Both the position numbers and the translations under genes were made by a program. Below the pieces are notes generated by a model. That model worked only from the letters and a program-made list of their open reading frames with translations, did not search any database and was not told the origin of the DNA. From positions 1 to 64,000 of the forward strand of contig CAVTOZ010000002.1 in the NCBI GenBank assembly GCA_963736505.1: DNA of 64,000 nt, in the 5' to 3' direction. Of this stretch, positions 19,480 through 28,035 are shown one piece after another. How positions within the stretch are numbered: the first letter of the stretch is position 1; every line of letters starts with the position of its first letter. The stretch is from Solirubrobacter sp963736505. Lineage in GTDB: Bacteria; Actinomycetota; Thermoleophilia; Solirubrobacterales; Solirubrobacteraceae.

Positions 19480-20589
19480 CTAGGGGAACCGCACCGTGAC
19501 GGTCGTCCCCTCGCCCGGCGCCGAGGCGACGTCGAACGCCGCGCCTGCCGCGACCGCGCGCTCTGCGGCCGTGGCGATCCCGATGTGGCCCTCGGCCAGC
19601 GCCTCAGAGCGGCGCTGGGGCGTGAAGCCGCGGCCGTCGTCGGCCACCACCAGCTGGTTCTCGGTCAGGCTCAACCGGATCGTGCTGGCCTGCGAATGAC
19701 GGGCCGCGTTGGCGAGCAGCTCGCGTGCCAGCGAGAGGACGAGCTGCTGGCGCTCCTCGCCGAGCTCGCGCTCGTCGACTTCGACGATCGCCCGTGCGCC
19801 GGCGCGGCGTGCGGCGCTCTGCGCCTGCGCCGTGAGGGCGGCGCGCAGGCCGGCGTGGTCGAGCACGTACGGGTGCAGCTCGAAGATCTCGCCGCGCAGT
19901 TGGTCGACGGTCGTCGCGAGCGCGTCATCGGCGCGCCGGTAGGAATCCTCGTCATGGTGGCGGTGATGGTCGCGCAGCTCGTGGCGGGCGAGCAGCAGGT
20001 TCTGGATCGCCTCGTCGTGCAGCAGCTCGGCGAGGCGGCGGCGCTCGCGGTCCTCGGCGCCGAGCGCCTGCGCGACCAGGCGCCCGCGCTCATCGGCGTG
20101 GGCGCGGATGCGGCGCTCGCGCTCGCCGAGCAGCGCGGACAGCACGACCGCGCCGGCTCCCGCCCACGCGAGGAACAGCGCGTGCACGAAGATCGCGTCG
20201 AGGTCGGCGCGCGTGTGCGGATGCGCGAGCGAGACGAGCACGTAGGCCCCCATCGCCGCGCCGGTCCATGCGGCCGTGAGCCCGGGGCGCAGCCGGAACG
20301 CGGCCACCAGCGGCAGCGCGAAGAACGCGAGCCGGGCCTCCGAGTAGGGACCTCCCGACGTGTAGGTCAGGCCGGCGATGAACAGCAGATCGACGACCGG
20401 CTCCGCGCGGCCGAGCCGGGCCTGACCTGAGGCGTGCGCGACCAGCAGCGCGAGTGCCCAGATGCCGAAGGCGATGACGACCGGGACGAAGGCCGGGCTG
20501 TTCGCCCCCGGATGGTCGACCGTGGTCCCGATCACGACCAGCGGGACAAGCGCGAGCCGCACGAGCGCCATCCCGAGCTCGGCGCGCAT
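19480..20589 (-). CDS. NarL-family sensor histidine kinase (HisKA_3)
   Basis: 369 residues. The N-terminal 155 residues contain five or so hydrophobic membrane segments with little extracytoplasmic sequence, so the sensor is probably intramembrane. The HisKA_3 box is RRRLAELLHDEAIQNLL with the phosphorylated His about 191. The ATPase domain has ELLANAARHS (N box), VADDGRGF (G1) and GHIGIATAAERA (G2). It sits between two response regulators on the same strand, with a third divergent. The signal is unknown. Confidence 0.9.
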   Translation of the reverse strand: MRAELGMALVRLALVPLVVIGTTVDHPGANSPAFVPVVIAFGIWALALLVAHASGQARLGRAEPVVDLLFIAGLTYTSGGPYSEARLAFFALPLVAAFRLRPGLTAAWTGAAMGAYVLVSLAHPHTRADLDAIFVHALFLAWAGAGAVVLSALLGERERRIRAHADERGRLVAQALGAEDRERRRLAELLHDEAIQNLLLARHELRDHHRHHDEDSYRRADDALATTVDQLRGEIFELHPYVLDHAGLRAALTAQAQSAARRAGARAIVEVDERELGEERQQLVLSLARELLANAARHSQASTIRLSLTENQLVVADDGRGFTPQRRSEALAEGHIGIATAAERAVAAGAAFDVASAPGEGTTVTVRFP

Positions 20590-20592
20590 CCG

Positions 20593-21237
20593 TCACTCCA
20601 TCAGGCCGCGGCGCATCGCCTCGGCGACCGCCGCGGCGCGGTCGGAGACGCCGAGCTTCTCGTAGATCCGGCCCTGATGGGACTTCACGGTCGCCGTCGC
20701 CAGGAACAGCTGCCTGCCGATCGCCGGCGCCGACAGCCCGTCGGCCATCAGCCGCAGGATCTCTCCCTCGCGGTCGGTCAGGGCGGGGCGATCGTCGTCG
20801 CGCGCCCGGTCGCGCAGCTCCGCGAACAGCCCGGTCTGCAGCCCCGGGTCCACGCGCGACTCGCCGCGGGCCACGGCGGAGATCGCATCCAGCACGGACT
20901 CGCGATCGGCGTCCTTGGAGAAGTAGCCGGCCGCGCCGGCCGTCATCGCCTCGTAGACGAGCCGCGGCTCGGTGAACGCGGACAGCACGAGCACACGCGT
21001 CGGCAGGTGGTCCCGCGCGACCGCCTTGGCCACGGCGATCCCGTCGAGCTCCGGCAGCCGCAGGTCGAGCACCGCCACCGCCGGCTCGCGCTCCCGGATC
21101 GCGGCCAGCGCAGCGCGGCCGTCGCCGACCTCGGCCACGAGCTCGAGCTCCGGCCGCTCCCGCACGGCGCGTGCGACGCCCTCGCGGAACAGCGGATGGT
21201 CGTCGGCGACGAGCACGGTGACGCGCAGGAGGGCCAT
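20593..21237 (-). CDS. LuxR/NarL-type response regulator
   Basis: 214 residues. Receiver motifs: VADDHPLFREG, Asp about 58 (AVLDLRLPE), LSAFTEP and FSKDADRE. A canonical LuxR helix-turn-helix follows at about 150-205 (LTDREGEILRLMADGLSA; TVKSHQGRIYEKLGV). It is the only one of the three local regulators with a classical output domain, and it lies four bases before the kinase start, so it is the best candidate for the direct partner of the kinase. Confidence 0.92.
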   Translation of the reverse strand: MALLRVTVLVADDHPLFREGVARAVRERPELELVAEVGDGRAALAAIREREPAVAVLDLRLPELDGIAVAKAVARDHLPTRVLVLSAFTEPRLVYEAMTAGAAGYFSKDADRESVLDAISAVARGESRVDPGLQTGLFAELRDRARDDDRPALTDREGEILRLMADGLSAPAIGRQLFLATATVKSHQGRIYEKLGVSDRAAAVAEAMRRGLME

Positions 21238-21339
21238 CGGCGGTCCTCAGGTCCTTCGATCGACCAGGTCGCAGTTGCGCCGGGATGGACGCCGATCGCC
21301 GGATGGGCAGCGGGGCGTCCGGGGTCCACGCTGCGAAGC

Positions 21340-21969
21340 ATGATGCTCGCCACCGACACCCTCCGCGTCATCGTCGCCGATGACCATCCCTTGTATCGCG
21401 ACGGAATCGCCCGCGCGCTCGCCGCCGGCGGCGAGTTCGACGTCGTCGCCGAGGCCGGCGACGGGGCGGCCGCGCTGAAGGCGATCCGCGAACTGGAGCC
21501 CGACGTCGCCGTGCTCGACGTGCGGATGCCCGGCATGGACGGCATCGAGGTGCTCGCGGCGCTCGTCCGCCACGGGCCGCGCGTCCCCGTCGTGCTGCTC
21601 TCCGCGTTCGAGGACGCGGCCCTCGCACGGGCGGGCATCGAAGCCGGCGCAGCCGCCTACCTCGCCAAGAGCGCCGACCGTGACACGATCCGGCACGAGG
21701 TCGTCGCCGCCGCACGCGCCGGCTGCGCGGGCGCCTTCACCGATCTGGGCCGTCCGCGACTGTCCGGCTGGGCGCCGCGGCTCACCGTGCGCGAGTACGA
21801 GCTGCTCGCGCTCGCACGCGCAGGCTGGGAGAAGCCGGAGCTCGCGCTGTTGTGCGGCCTCGACGAGCCCGCGCTGCGGCGACGGCTCGAGGGCCTGCTC
21901 GCGAAGCTCGGTGCGGACGATCTCCGCGAGGCGATCGAACGCGCCGTCGCGCTGGAGATCATCCGCTGA
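21340..21969 (+). CDS. Third NarL-type response regulator, divergent output domain
   Basis: 209 residues, divergent from the kinase operon; two adjacent ATGs at 21340 and 21343 are possible starts. The receiver is intact: IVADDHPLYRDG, Asp about 60 (AVLDVRMPG), LLSAFEDA and LAKSADRD. The C-terminal domain (LTVREYELLALARAGWEK; LCGLDEPALRRRLEGLLAKL) resembles LuxR but with altered recognition helices, much like the first regulator. The receiver is closely similar to that of 18739-19365, which suggests a local duplication. Confidence 0.88.
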   Translation: MMLATDTLRVIVADDHPLYRDGIARALAAGGEFDVVAEAGDGAAALKAIRELEPDVAVLDVRMPGMDGIEVLAALVRHGPRVPVVLLSAFEDAALARAGIEAGAAAYLAKSADRDTIRHEVVAAARAGCAGAFTDLGRPRLSGWAPRLTVREYELLALARAGWEKPELALLCGLDEPALRRRLEGLLAKLGADDLREAIERAVALEIIR

Positions 21970-21977
21970 GCGTGCGG

Positions 21978-22193
21978 TCACTCCCCCAGGCTCGCGCGCG
22001 GGTCCGCCGTAGGCATCCGTACAGCGTGCGGATCGTCGCGCGGATGACCCGCACGGTTGCTCGCGGTCGAGGCTGCGGACGCCGCGAGCGTGGGCGGCGC
22101 CTGCCGGTGCGTGACGATGCCGAGGGCCAGGATGGCCGCGAGGAAGAGCGCGGTCACCCCGGCCCCGAGCCTGGTACGCGATCTCTTGCTCAT
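21978..22193 (-). CDS. Small membrane-anchored or secreted protein
   Basis: 71 residues: a basic start (MSKRSRTRLGAG), one hydrophobic stretch (VTALFLAAILALGIV) and a polar tail. This fits an N-terminal signal anchor. No family is recognisable. It is convergent with the third regulator, ending eight bases after it. Real but weakly supported because of its size. Confidence 0.45.
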   Translation of the reverse strand: MSKRSRTRLGAGVTALFLAAILALGIVTHRQAPPTLAASAASTASNRAGHPRDDPHAVRMPTADPRASLGE

Positions 22194-22333
22194 GAGATCC
22201 AGGCTGGGCGCCGACGGTGAATCGCCGGTAAGCGCAAGGTCAGGATCCGCTCATCGACGCGTGCGCTCGACGAGGCATTCATGGAACGGCTCAGGGCACC
22301 ATGCCCGTCTACGAGCCGTGCGAAGCCGGCGCT

Positions 22334-22513
22334 TCAGGCGGCGTCGCCGCCCCCGCTCGGCTTCTTCGGGTTTCGCTCCGCCGCGGCCTCGTCGCGCCTG
22401 CGCGTCTGCTCCGCCTTCTGCGCCGGGGAATCACCGGTGCGCGCCGCCTTCTCGCGTTCGCGCTGCTCCCGATTCTCCCGTCGGCGCTGCTTGGCTGCCT
22501 GCTTCTCGGCCAA
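22334..22513 (-). CDS. Small highly basic protein
   Basis: 59 residues from a TTG at 22513 (no ATG or GTG in a better place). The sequence is a charged helix rich in Arg, Lys, Glu and Gln (AEKQAAKQRRRENREQRERE; AAAERNPKKPSGGGDAA). Such proteins are common in high-GC actinobacteria and are likely disordered or nucleic-acid associated. An inverted repeat CCCTA-CGT-TAGGG (22543-22555) lies upstream. Function unknown. Confidence 0.5.
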   Translation of the reverse strand: MAEKQAAKQRRRENREQREREKAARTGDSPAQKAEQTRRRDEAAAERNPKKPSGGGDAA

Positions 22514-22606
22514 AGGAGTCCGCCCTCTCTCTCTTGTGTGAACCCTACGTTAGGGCGCCCCGCACCCCGGCGCGAGCGCGCGTTGACGATGTGATCGACG
22601 CCGGTC

Positions 22607-22915
22607 TCAGCAGCCGGTCGCTGAACGGAGCGCTGCGCAGAGCTCGGGAAGCTTTGCCTCGGGTAGCGCGACGATGCGAGCGGTCAGCCACGCCTTTGGC
22701 ACGGTCGTGAGGCTGTCAAAGCTCAGCGCGCATTCGTCGGGCATGCCATCGGCGCGACCCAGGGCGACCTCGGTGGGGATGCCGCGGATGGTGCGGGCGG
22801 CCGGGGCGACGAGCACGGAATTCAGGACCGGGATCGCCGCCTGGCGCGTGAGCACACACGCCGGCCGACGACCCGCGTCGGGATGCTCGACCCACCAGAC
22901 CTCGCCGCGGTTCAC
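22607..22915 (-). CDS. mazF: MazF/PemK-type toxin
   Basis: 102 residues. MazF family features: MNRGEVWWVEHPDAGRRPA at the N-terminus, VLTRQAAIPVLNSVLVAP, a Thr/Arg in AARTIRGIPTEVALG, and ALSFDSLTTVPKAWL. These enzymes are ribosome-independent mRNA interferases neutralised by the cognate antitoxin. The ATG at 22915 overlaps the stop of the antitoxin gene (ATGA), the usual coupled order antitoxin then toxin. Confidence 0.9.
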   Translation of the reverse strand: MNRGEVWWVEHPDAGRRPACVLTRQAAIPVLNSVLVAPAARTIRGIPTEVALGRADGMPDECALSFDSLTTVPKAWLTARIVALPEAKLPELCAALRSATGC

Positions 22916-23154
22916 CAGGGCTCCGCCGCGATCATGCGCTTCGCCGCCTCGTCGCCCCAGACGTCCGCGGGCGGCCGGCGCGTGTATGTCTCGACGATCA
23001 GCCGGTCGATCTCGGCTTCGCGGTCGGCGGCCAGATACCGCTCGATCGCCTCGCGAACGACCGCCGAGCGCGAGCGGCCCTCTCGGGCGCGGTGGGCGTC
23101 GAGCCGCTCCAGCAGCTCGTCGGACAGCTGCACCAACGTTTGAGTGCGCGCCAT
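22912..23154 (-). CDS. Ribbon-helix-helix antitoxin paired with MazF
   Basis: 80 residues from ATG 23154. An ATG at 23160 would place the start inside the operator, so the shorter form is chosen. The N-terminal part is a ribbon-helix-helix DNA-binding fold (TQTLVQLSDELLERLDAHRA; RSRSAVVREAIERYLA). The C-terminus (DVWGDEAAKRMIAAEPW) is the likely toxin-binding tail. It should repress its own operon through the palindrome immediately upstream. Confidence 0.88.
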   Translation of the reverse strand: MARTQTLVQLSDELLERLDAHRAREGRSRSAVVREAIERYLAADREAEIDRLIVETYTRRPPADVWGDEAAKRMIAAEPW

Positions 23155-23157
23155 GAG

Positions 23158-23174
23158 CATATGGTAACCATATG
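23158..23174. promoter_or_regulatory. Palindromic operator of the mazEF-type operon
   Basis: CATATGGTAACCATATG is a perfect 17-base inverted repeat placed directly before the antitoxin start. The position and symmetry fit binding of a ribbon-helix-helix antitoxin dimer pair. Confidence 0.75.
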
Positions 23175-23251
23175 GTCGCGTCTCACGACATCAGCCGCAC
23201 GTTGCGAACGACCGTTCCCGTCATGACCGGAGCTCGTTTTACGCTCCCGGG

Positions 23252-24334
23252 ATGAGCGAGAAGCGGCGACGCCAGCAGGCGCGGCGCCAGCGGCGACAGG
23301 CCCACGGCGCAGCTCGGACGCGGCGGTCGGAGACGGACCGCCTGCTGGAGGAGCTGGCGCGGCTCGCCGCGGACGACGCGCCCGAGGTGGCCGACGCGCT
23401 CGAGGCTGAGCAGTGGGCGTCGCATCTGATCGGCACGTGGCACCGGGCGGCGGTGCCCGGCGACGACATCGATGCCGTGTTCCTGCCCGGCTTCGTGGCG
23501 GCGCTGGAGGCGCTCCACACGGCATCAGCGCTCGCCGCGCTCGTGCCGGCGCAGCCGACCGGCGCGCTGCTCATCTATGAGGAGACGTTCGACGACGGCG
23601 TGAGCGTGCTCGTCGAGTTCGGGTCGCACACGCTCGGCGTCTACATCGACCACAACCTCGGCGGGCTGGTCAAGGACGCCTTCATCGCCGGACCGCTGCC
23701 CGAGGTCCGGGAGCTGCTCACCGCGCCGCAGGTCTCCGTCCGCGAGCTCGATCTGGCCGAGGCACGGGCTCGCATCGAGGCCGCGTTCAGCGAGCTCGAC
23801 CACACGCTCGACCCGCCGGTCGGCGAGGACGTCGCCGGCCTGGGCGCGCTGGTCGAGGCGCGGATGCGGGTGCTGCCGGCCGGCTTCGCGTTGCCGGACG
23901 CCGATCGCGAGATGACGCCGGAGGAGCGCGAGCAGCTGCTCGCCGGCTTCCTCGCGTCACCGGAGGGGCTGCGCTGGCGCGGCGACGAGGACGCCGAGGA
24001 CGCCGCGATGCTCGCGATCGACTTCGGCGCCGGTTACAACCACGGCGGTCCGCTGCGCTGGAGCCCGGTCGTGGTCGAGCTCTTCATGCTCGACTGGCTC
24101 GCCTGCAAGGTCACGCGCGAGCCGGACTTCTTCGAGCGCCTCGCGGACGTCCTGCAGGACTGGGTGCGCTACGCCGGCCGCCGGCGCGCGCTGCCCGCCG
24201 AAGCGGTTATCCAGGTGGCCGACGCCGTCGCGGAGCATCGGAGCGAGATGCTCGAGACGGTGAGCGATCCGGCCGCGTGGGGACCCGCGAAGGTCTTGGC
24301 CACCGCCGCGCTCGAGGCCGAAGTCGATATGTGA
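23252..24334 (+). CDS. Conserved hypothetical protein, 360 residues
   Basis: Unrecognised. The first 30 residues are extremely basic (SEKRRRQQARRQRRQAHGA), followed by a long acidic, mostly helical protein. Visible segments include LLIYEETFDDGVSVLVEFGS, VYIDHNLGGLVKDAFI and FGAGYNHGGPLRWSPVVVEL. It has no signal peptide or membrane segment. It is divergent from the antitoxin operon, with the operator in the shared intergenic region. Codon use is clean and the frame is uninterrupted, so it is a real gene. Confidence 0.7.
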   Translation: MSEKRRRQQARRQRRQAHGAARTRRSETDRLLEELARLAADDAPEVADALEAEQWASHLIGTWHRAAVPGDDIDAVFLPGFVAALEALHTASALAALVPAQPTGALLIYEETFDDGVSVLVEFGSHTLGVYIDHNLGGLVKDAFIAGPLPEVRELLTAPQVSVRELDLAEARARIEAAFSELDHTLDPPVGEDVAGLGALVEARMRVLPAGFALPDADREMTPEEREQLLAGFLASPEGLRWRGDEDAEDAAMLAIDFGAGYNHGGPLRWSPVVVELFMLDWLACKVTREPDFFERLADVLQDWVRYAGRRRALPAEAVIQVADAVAEHRSEMLETVSDPAAWGPAKVLATAALEAEVDM

Positions 24335-24393
24335 GCGACCGCGAGCAGGTCGACGCGTTCATCGAGCGCTACAACAACGAGCTGGCGAGCTGA
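24331..24393 (+). CDS. Very short ORF coupled to the preceding gene
   Basis: 20 residues, GTG at 24331 overlapping the preceding stop as GTGA, product beginning VSDREQVDAFIERYNNE. It may be the truncated start of a gene lost by rearrangement or a tiny coupled peptide. Support is only the overlap and the charged, protein-like sequence. Confidence 0.25.
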   Translation: MSDREQVDAFIERYNNELAS

Positions 24394-24404
24394 AGCGCGA
24401 TCGG

Positions 24405-25193
24405 TCAGTGGATGTCGAGGCGTTCGAACGCTCGGGTCGACGCGATGGCGAGCGCGACGGCGATGCCGATCAGCACGGCCGCCGCGCCGGCGCTGAGCCC
24501 GCGCGCGAGTTGGCCGTCGCCGACGGCGTAGAAGAACGGCGACGCGTACCGGAACGGGTGGATGAAGTGCACGACGGGGGCGAGCGAGCTGATGACGTAC
24601 GAGGCGGCGGCGATGGTCGAGGTGATGCCGAGGGCGGTGCCGCGGCTGCCGGTGGCGGCGCCGATGAGCATCGCCAGCGCGCCGAAGTCGATCGCGAGCA
24701 GCAGCACGCCGAGCGTGGCGGCGATCAGGTTGCCGACGTCGATGTGCAGCTCGAAGCCGGGGCCGGCGAGCACGCACAGCATCGTGACCAGCGCGACCGG
24801 GACCGGTTGCAGGCACATGGCGGCGAATTTCTCGGCGATCAGCCGCCGGCGCGACAGCGGCAGCGTGGCGAGCAGGCCGAGCGTGCCGTCCTCGTCTTGC
24901 CCGGCGATGCTGGAGGCTCCGTAGCCGATCGCCAGCAGCAGCGCGATCAGCGGCACGAAGTTGGCGTACAGGTTCGCGCTGAGCCAGCCGGACGGGCTGC
25001 TCAGCGAGCCGGTCGCGCCGAACAGCGCCGCGACCGTGTTGCCGTTCTCGGTCAGCTTGTCCAGGCTGGCGTCGTGCTTGAACGACGGATACAGCGCCAC
25101 GATGATCAACGCGTAGATCGCCATGCCCAGCGCGTAGCCGATCAGCGAACGGCGGCGCAGCCGCAGGTCCAGCCTTGCGGTGTCGGCTCGCAT
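24405..25193 (-). CDS. ABC-2 type transporter permease
   Basis: 262 residues with six hydrophobic membrane segments, starting with a basic cytoplasmic N-terminus (MRADTARLDLRLRRRSLIG). A characteristic ABC-2 segment GQDEDGTLGLLATLPLSRRR lies between the second and third segments. It follows the ATPase gene by six bases on the same strand, so the two form one exporter under the TetR regulator. Substrate unknown; drugs or lipids are typical. Confidence 0.88.
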   Translation of the reverse strand: MRADTARLDLRLRRRSLIGYALGMAIYALIIVALYPSFKHDASLDKLTENGNTVAALFGATGSLSSPSGWLSANLYANFVPLIALLLAIGYGASSIAGQDEDGTLGLLATLPLSRRRLIAEKFAAMCLQPVPVALVTMLCVLAGPGFELHIDVGNLIAATLGVLLLAIDFGALAMLIGAATGSRGTALGITSTIAAASYVISSLAPVVHFIHPFRYASPFFYAVGDGQLARGLSAGAAAVLIGIAVALAIASTRAFERLDIH

Positions 25194-25199
25194 CGTCGC

Positions 25200-26087
25200 T
25201 CAGGCGGAGCGGTAGTAGGTCAAAAACAGCTCGTCGAGATCGGCCCGGCGGGCCGTCAGGTCCACGGCGTCGAGCTCGGCCGCCTCGCGCAGCAGCGGCG
25301 CGACCGGCCCGGTGACCGAGAGCACCAGCCGGGTGGTGTCATGGCTCAGGACGTGCACGCCGGGCAGCTCGGCGAAGCGCGCCGGGTCGACCGCCTCGGG
25401 GAAGCGGAGCTCGACGGTCCGTGGTGCCGCCTTGCGCAGACCCTCGACGGTGTCGGTGAGCACGATCCGCCCTTCCTTGATGATCGAGAGCCGATCGACG
25501 ACGCGCTGCACCTCGTCGAGCTCGTGCGAGGAGAGAAACACCGTGCGCCCGGCGGCCACCGTCTCGCGGACCAGCTGCGCGAACTCGTCCTGCAGCAACG
25601 GGTCCAGGCCCGACGTCGGCTCGTCGAGGACGAGCAGGTCCGGGTGGTGCATGAACGCGAGCACGAGGCCGATCTTCTGCCGGTTGCCCTTCGACAGCGC
25701 GTGCACCGGGCGGTCCAGCTCGGCCTGGAAGCGCTCGACCAGCTCGTCGCGGTAGGCGTGATCGGTCAGGCCCCGCACGCGGGCCACGTGGTCGAGGTGC
25801 TGCCGGCCGGTCAGCCGCGGGTACAGCGCCAGCTCGCCCGGCAGGTAGCCGACGCGGCGGTGGATCTCCACGCCGGCTTCGGCCGGGTCCAGGTCGAACA
25901 CCCGCATGCGTCCGGCCGTCGCGCGATACAGCCCGAGCAGCAGCCGGATCGTCGTCGACTTGCCGGCCCCGTTCGGGCCGAGGAACCCGAACACCTCGCC
26001 GGCCTTGACCTCGAAGGCCACGTCGACGACCCCGCGCCGCGAGCCGAACGACCGCGTGAGCCCGTCCACCGCGATCACCGCCGTCAT
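25200..26087 (-). CDS. ABC transporter ATP-binding protein
   Basis: 295 residues. Walker A GPNGAGKST, Q-loop region RVGYLPGELALY, signature ALSKGNRQKIGLVLAF (a slightly unusual LSKGN), Walker B LLVLDEPTSGLD and switch LSSHELDEV are all present. The C-terminal 80 residues form the accessory domain seen in exporters of the CcmA/NodI group. It overlaps the TetR gene by four bases and precedes the permease. Confidence 0.93.
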   Translation of the reverse strand: MTAVIAVDGLTRSFGSRRGVVDVAFEVKAGEVFGFLGPNGAGKSTTIRLLLGLYRATAGRMRVFDLDPAEAGVEIHRRVGYLPGELALYPRLTGRQHLDHVARVRGLTDHAYRDELVERFQAELDRPVHALSKGNRQKIGLVLAFMHHPDLLVLDEPTSGLDPLLQDEFAQLVRETVAAGRTVFLSSHELDEVQRVVDRLSIIKEGRIVLTDTVEGLRKAAPRTVELRFPEAVDPARFAELPGVHVLSHDTTRLVLSVTGPVAPLLREAAELDAVDLTARRADLDELFLTYYRSA

Positions 26088-26692
26088 GGGCCCGCCTCCG
26101 GCGTGAACAGGCCGGGCCCGTAGAGCTCCATCGCCGTCCGCGCCCAGCGCGTCAAGCCGTCGCCGCCGAGCGGGTCGACGCCGAGCACGCCGGCGATCTG
26201 CTCGCGCATCACGATCACCGCCAGATCGGCCACCATCACGAACGCGGCCCGCGCCGGCCCGTCCTCGGACGGGCGCACGACCCCGGCCTGCTCCAGCGCA
26301 TCCAGCGTCTGCACCGACGCGTCGAACAGCATCCGGAACAGCGCCTCGCCGGCCGGCCCGCCGTCGACCAGCATCCGCCGGATGTAGGCGGGCAACACCG
26401 GCTCGGCGTCGAGGTTCGCGGCGAACGTCGCGGCCAGCGACGCCGACGCCTCGGCAACCGGACCGCCCTCACCCAGCGCCGCCACCGCGTCGATCACCGC
26501 CGCCGTCGCCCACTCGTCGACCGCGGCCTTCAACCCGTCCTTGGACTTGTAGTGGTGGATCACCAGCGACGGCGACACGCCGGCGGCCTCGGCGACGTCG
26601 CGCACGCTGACCGCCGCGACCCCGCGTCCGGCGAACAGCCGCATCGCCGCTTCGCGGATCCGGGCCGCCGCGGTCAGGTCGGCTGAACGCAT
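26084..26692 (-). CDS. TetR-family regulator of the ABC exporter
   Basis: 202 residues from ATG 26692. The N-terminal helix-turn-helix is clear (IREAAMRLFAGRGVAAVSVR; DVAEAAGVSPSLVIHHYKSK). The C-terminal domain carries TetR_C-like helices with ligand-pocket potential. It is the first gene of the exporter operon (ATGA overlap with the ATPase), so autorepression with release by the exported substrate is likely. An imperfect inverted repeat overlaps its start codon. Confidence 0.9.
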   Translation of the reverse strand: MRSADLTAAARIREAAMRLFAGRGVAAVSVRDVAEAAGVSPSLVIHHYKSKDGLKAAVDEWATAAVIDAVAALGEGGPVAEASASLAATFAANLDAEPVLPAYIRRMLVDGGPAGEALFRMLFDASVQTLDALEQAGVVRPSEDGPARAAFVMVADLAVIVMREQIAGVLGVDPLGGDGLTRWARTAMELYGPGLFTPEAGP

Positions 26693-26709
26693 GTACAGAT
26701 TCTGGCACA
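26692..26709. promoter_or_regulatory. Candidate TetR operator
   Basis: TGTACAG-ATT-CTGGCACA is an imperfect inverted repeat (one extra base in the right arm) that begins at the TetR start codon and lies in the divergent intergenic region. This is a typical place for TetR autoregulation. Evidence is symmetry and position only. Confidence 0.35.
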
Positions 26710-26796
26710 GTCGTGCAGCCATTCGCGGCGATCGCCGTCGACGGTAAGAACCCGGCCGGCGACGTCACGTACCCCGCAAACGACCTGGAGGACGAG

Positions 26797-27096
26797 ATGA
26801 CGCATTCGCTCGCGTGGGACCAGGTGACCCACGCTGACGTCGTGCGGGCGATTCACGAATACGACGAGCTCGGGCCGGCGCGGTTCTACTCGGTCCATGG
26901 GTTCGGCCCCACCACGACGTACGACCTGCTGTGGAACGGGCGCCTCTACCCCCCGAAGGCGATCCTGGGTACCGCCCATGAGCTCGCGACGGGCCGGCGG
27001 CTCGCCTCGGGCGACTTCGAGGGCGGCAAGAGCGGCGCCGTCAAGGTGCTCGGAGCGCTCGGCTTCACCGTGAAGCCGCGGCGGGAGCCGACATGA
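26797..27096 (+). CDS. Stand-alone ScoMcrA-like N-terminal domain protein
   Basis: 99 residues from ATG 26797, set by a strong GGAGG Shine-Dalgarno sequence. The sequence (DVVRAIHEYDELGPARFYSV; YDLLWNGRLYPPKAILGTAH; GGKSGAVKVLGALGFTV) matches the N-terminal domain found on ScoMcrA-type HNH endonucleases that cut modified DNA. Here there is no HNH domain and the gene stops after the module. It overlaps the next, broken hydrolase gene as ATGA. It could be a regulator, a decoy or a remnant. Confidence 0.6.
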   Translation: MTHSLAWDQVTHADVVRAIHEYDELGPARFYSVHGFGPTTTYDLLWNGRLYPPKAILGTAHELATGRRLASGDFEGGKSGAVKVLGALGFTVKPRREPT

Positions 27097-27757
27097 CCGA
27101 GCGAGCTGTCCGAGTGGTCCTGGCCCACGGTGCGTGGGCCGATGGATCGAGCCCTGCGGTCCGAGCGGGTCAAGGCGGTGGCGGCGCCGCTGCCGTTGAC
27201 CTCGCTGGCGGATGACGTGGCGGCGCTCGATCAGACGCTGGAGCGGGTCGAGGGACCGGTCGTGGTGGTGGGAAACGCCTACGCGGGCGCGGTCATCGCG
27301 GCGACCAGGTGGCGTCGCTGGTGTACGTCGCCGCGCTCGCCCCCGACGAGGGCGAGACGGTCGGTGAGATCTACTACCGGGCCGAACCGCATCCGTGGGC
27401 CCCGAACCTGAGCCCCGATCGACACGGATGATCTGGCTTCCCGAAGACGCATTCGGCACGGCGTTCGCCCAGCACCTCTCGGGACTCGAGCAGGCGCTGC
27501 TGGCCGCCGCTCAGCGGCCGCTGGCGGCGGCGGCGCTCGCCGTCCCGGTGGCGCGTCCGGCGTGGAAGGAGCGGCCGAGCTGGTTCCTCGTCGCCGAGGA
27601 GGACCGCATGATCCGTCCCGAGAACCAGCGGTTCATGGCCGAGCGGATGAAGGCGCCGGTTCGAACGGCTCCTGCCGACCACATGCCGATGGGCACGGCC
27701 CGCCACGGCGTCGAAGTCGTGCTGGAAGCTGTGCGCGACGTCGAGTCGGGGGCTTGA
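27093..27757 (+). pseudogene. Alpha/beta hydrolase lacking the nucleophile, frameshifted
   Basis: Start ATG 27093 overlaps the upstream stop. Pieces of an alpha/beta hydrolase are seen in several frames: VVLAHGAWADGSS, PLTSLADDVAALDQTLERVE, VVVVGNAYAGAVIAA, LVYVAALAPDEGE, then AFAQHLSGLEQALLAAAQRP and SWFLVAEEDRMIRPENQRFM with a late MPMGTARHG. The nucleophile elbow reads G-N-A-Y-A-G, so Ser is absent. At least two frameshifts are needed near 27175 and 27300-27420. The family is often annotated as an uncharacterised alpha/beta hydrolase of about 230 residues. Confidence 0.7.
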
Positions 27758-28035
27758 CGGCTCGACGAAGCATCGAGTCGACGTCTTTCGTGGCCATCGA
27801 GAGATCGTGGCGTGCCGAGGCCGCCGGGTCTGCACCCTCAGCGCCCATCTGCGCGTACCCCTTAGCTGGTAGGCGCGGCGAGACCCGAGGCTCGATCTCC
27901 TCGACGGCGGGCGTACGATCGGCGCGAGCACCTCCAGAGCTGCCCGGGATGCCGCGCCGACCACGACGGCCTGCTCGAAGCAGCCCGCCGATTCGCCGGC
28001 CTCGGGCCCGAGTAGCCGGGCGCGGGGACGCGAGG

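Noticed and set aside
24408..26123. 571-codon frame opposite the ABC exporter genes
   Set aside because: Composition is the Asp/Arg/His-rich antisense of the permease and ATPase genes, which have full motif support.
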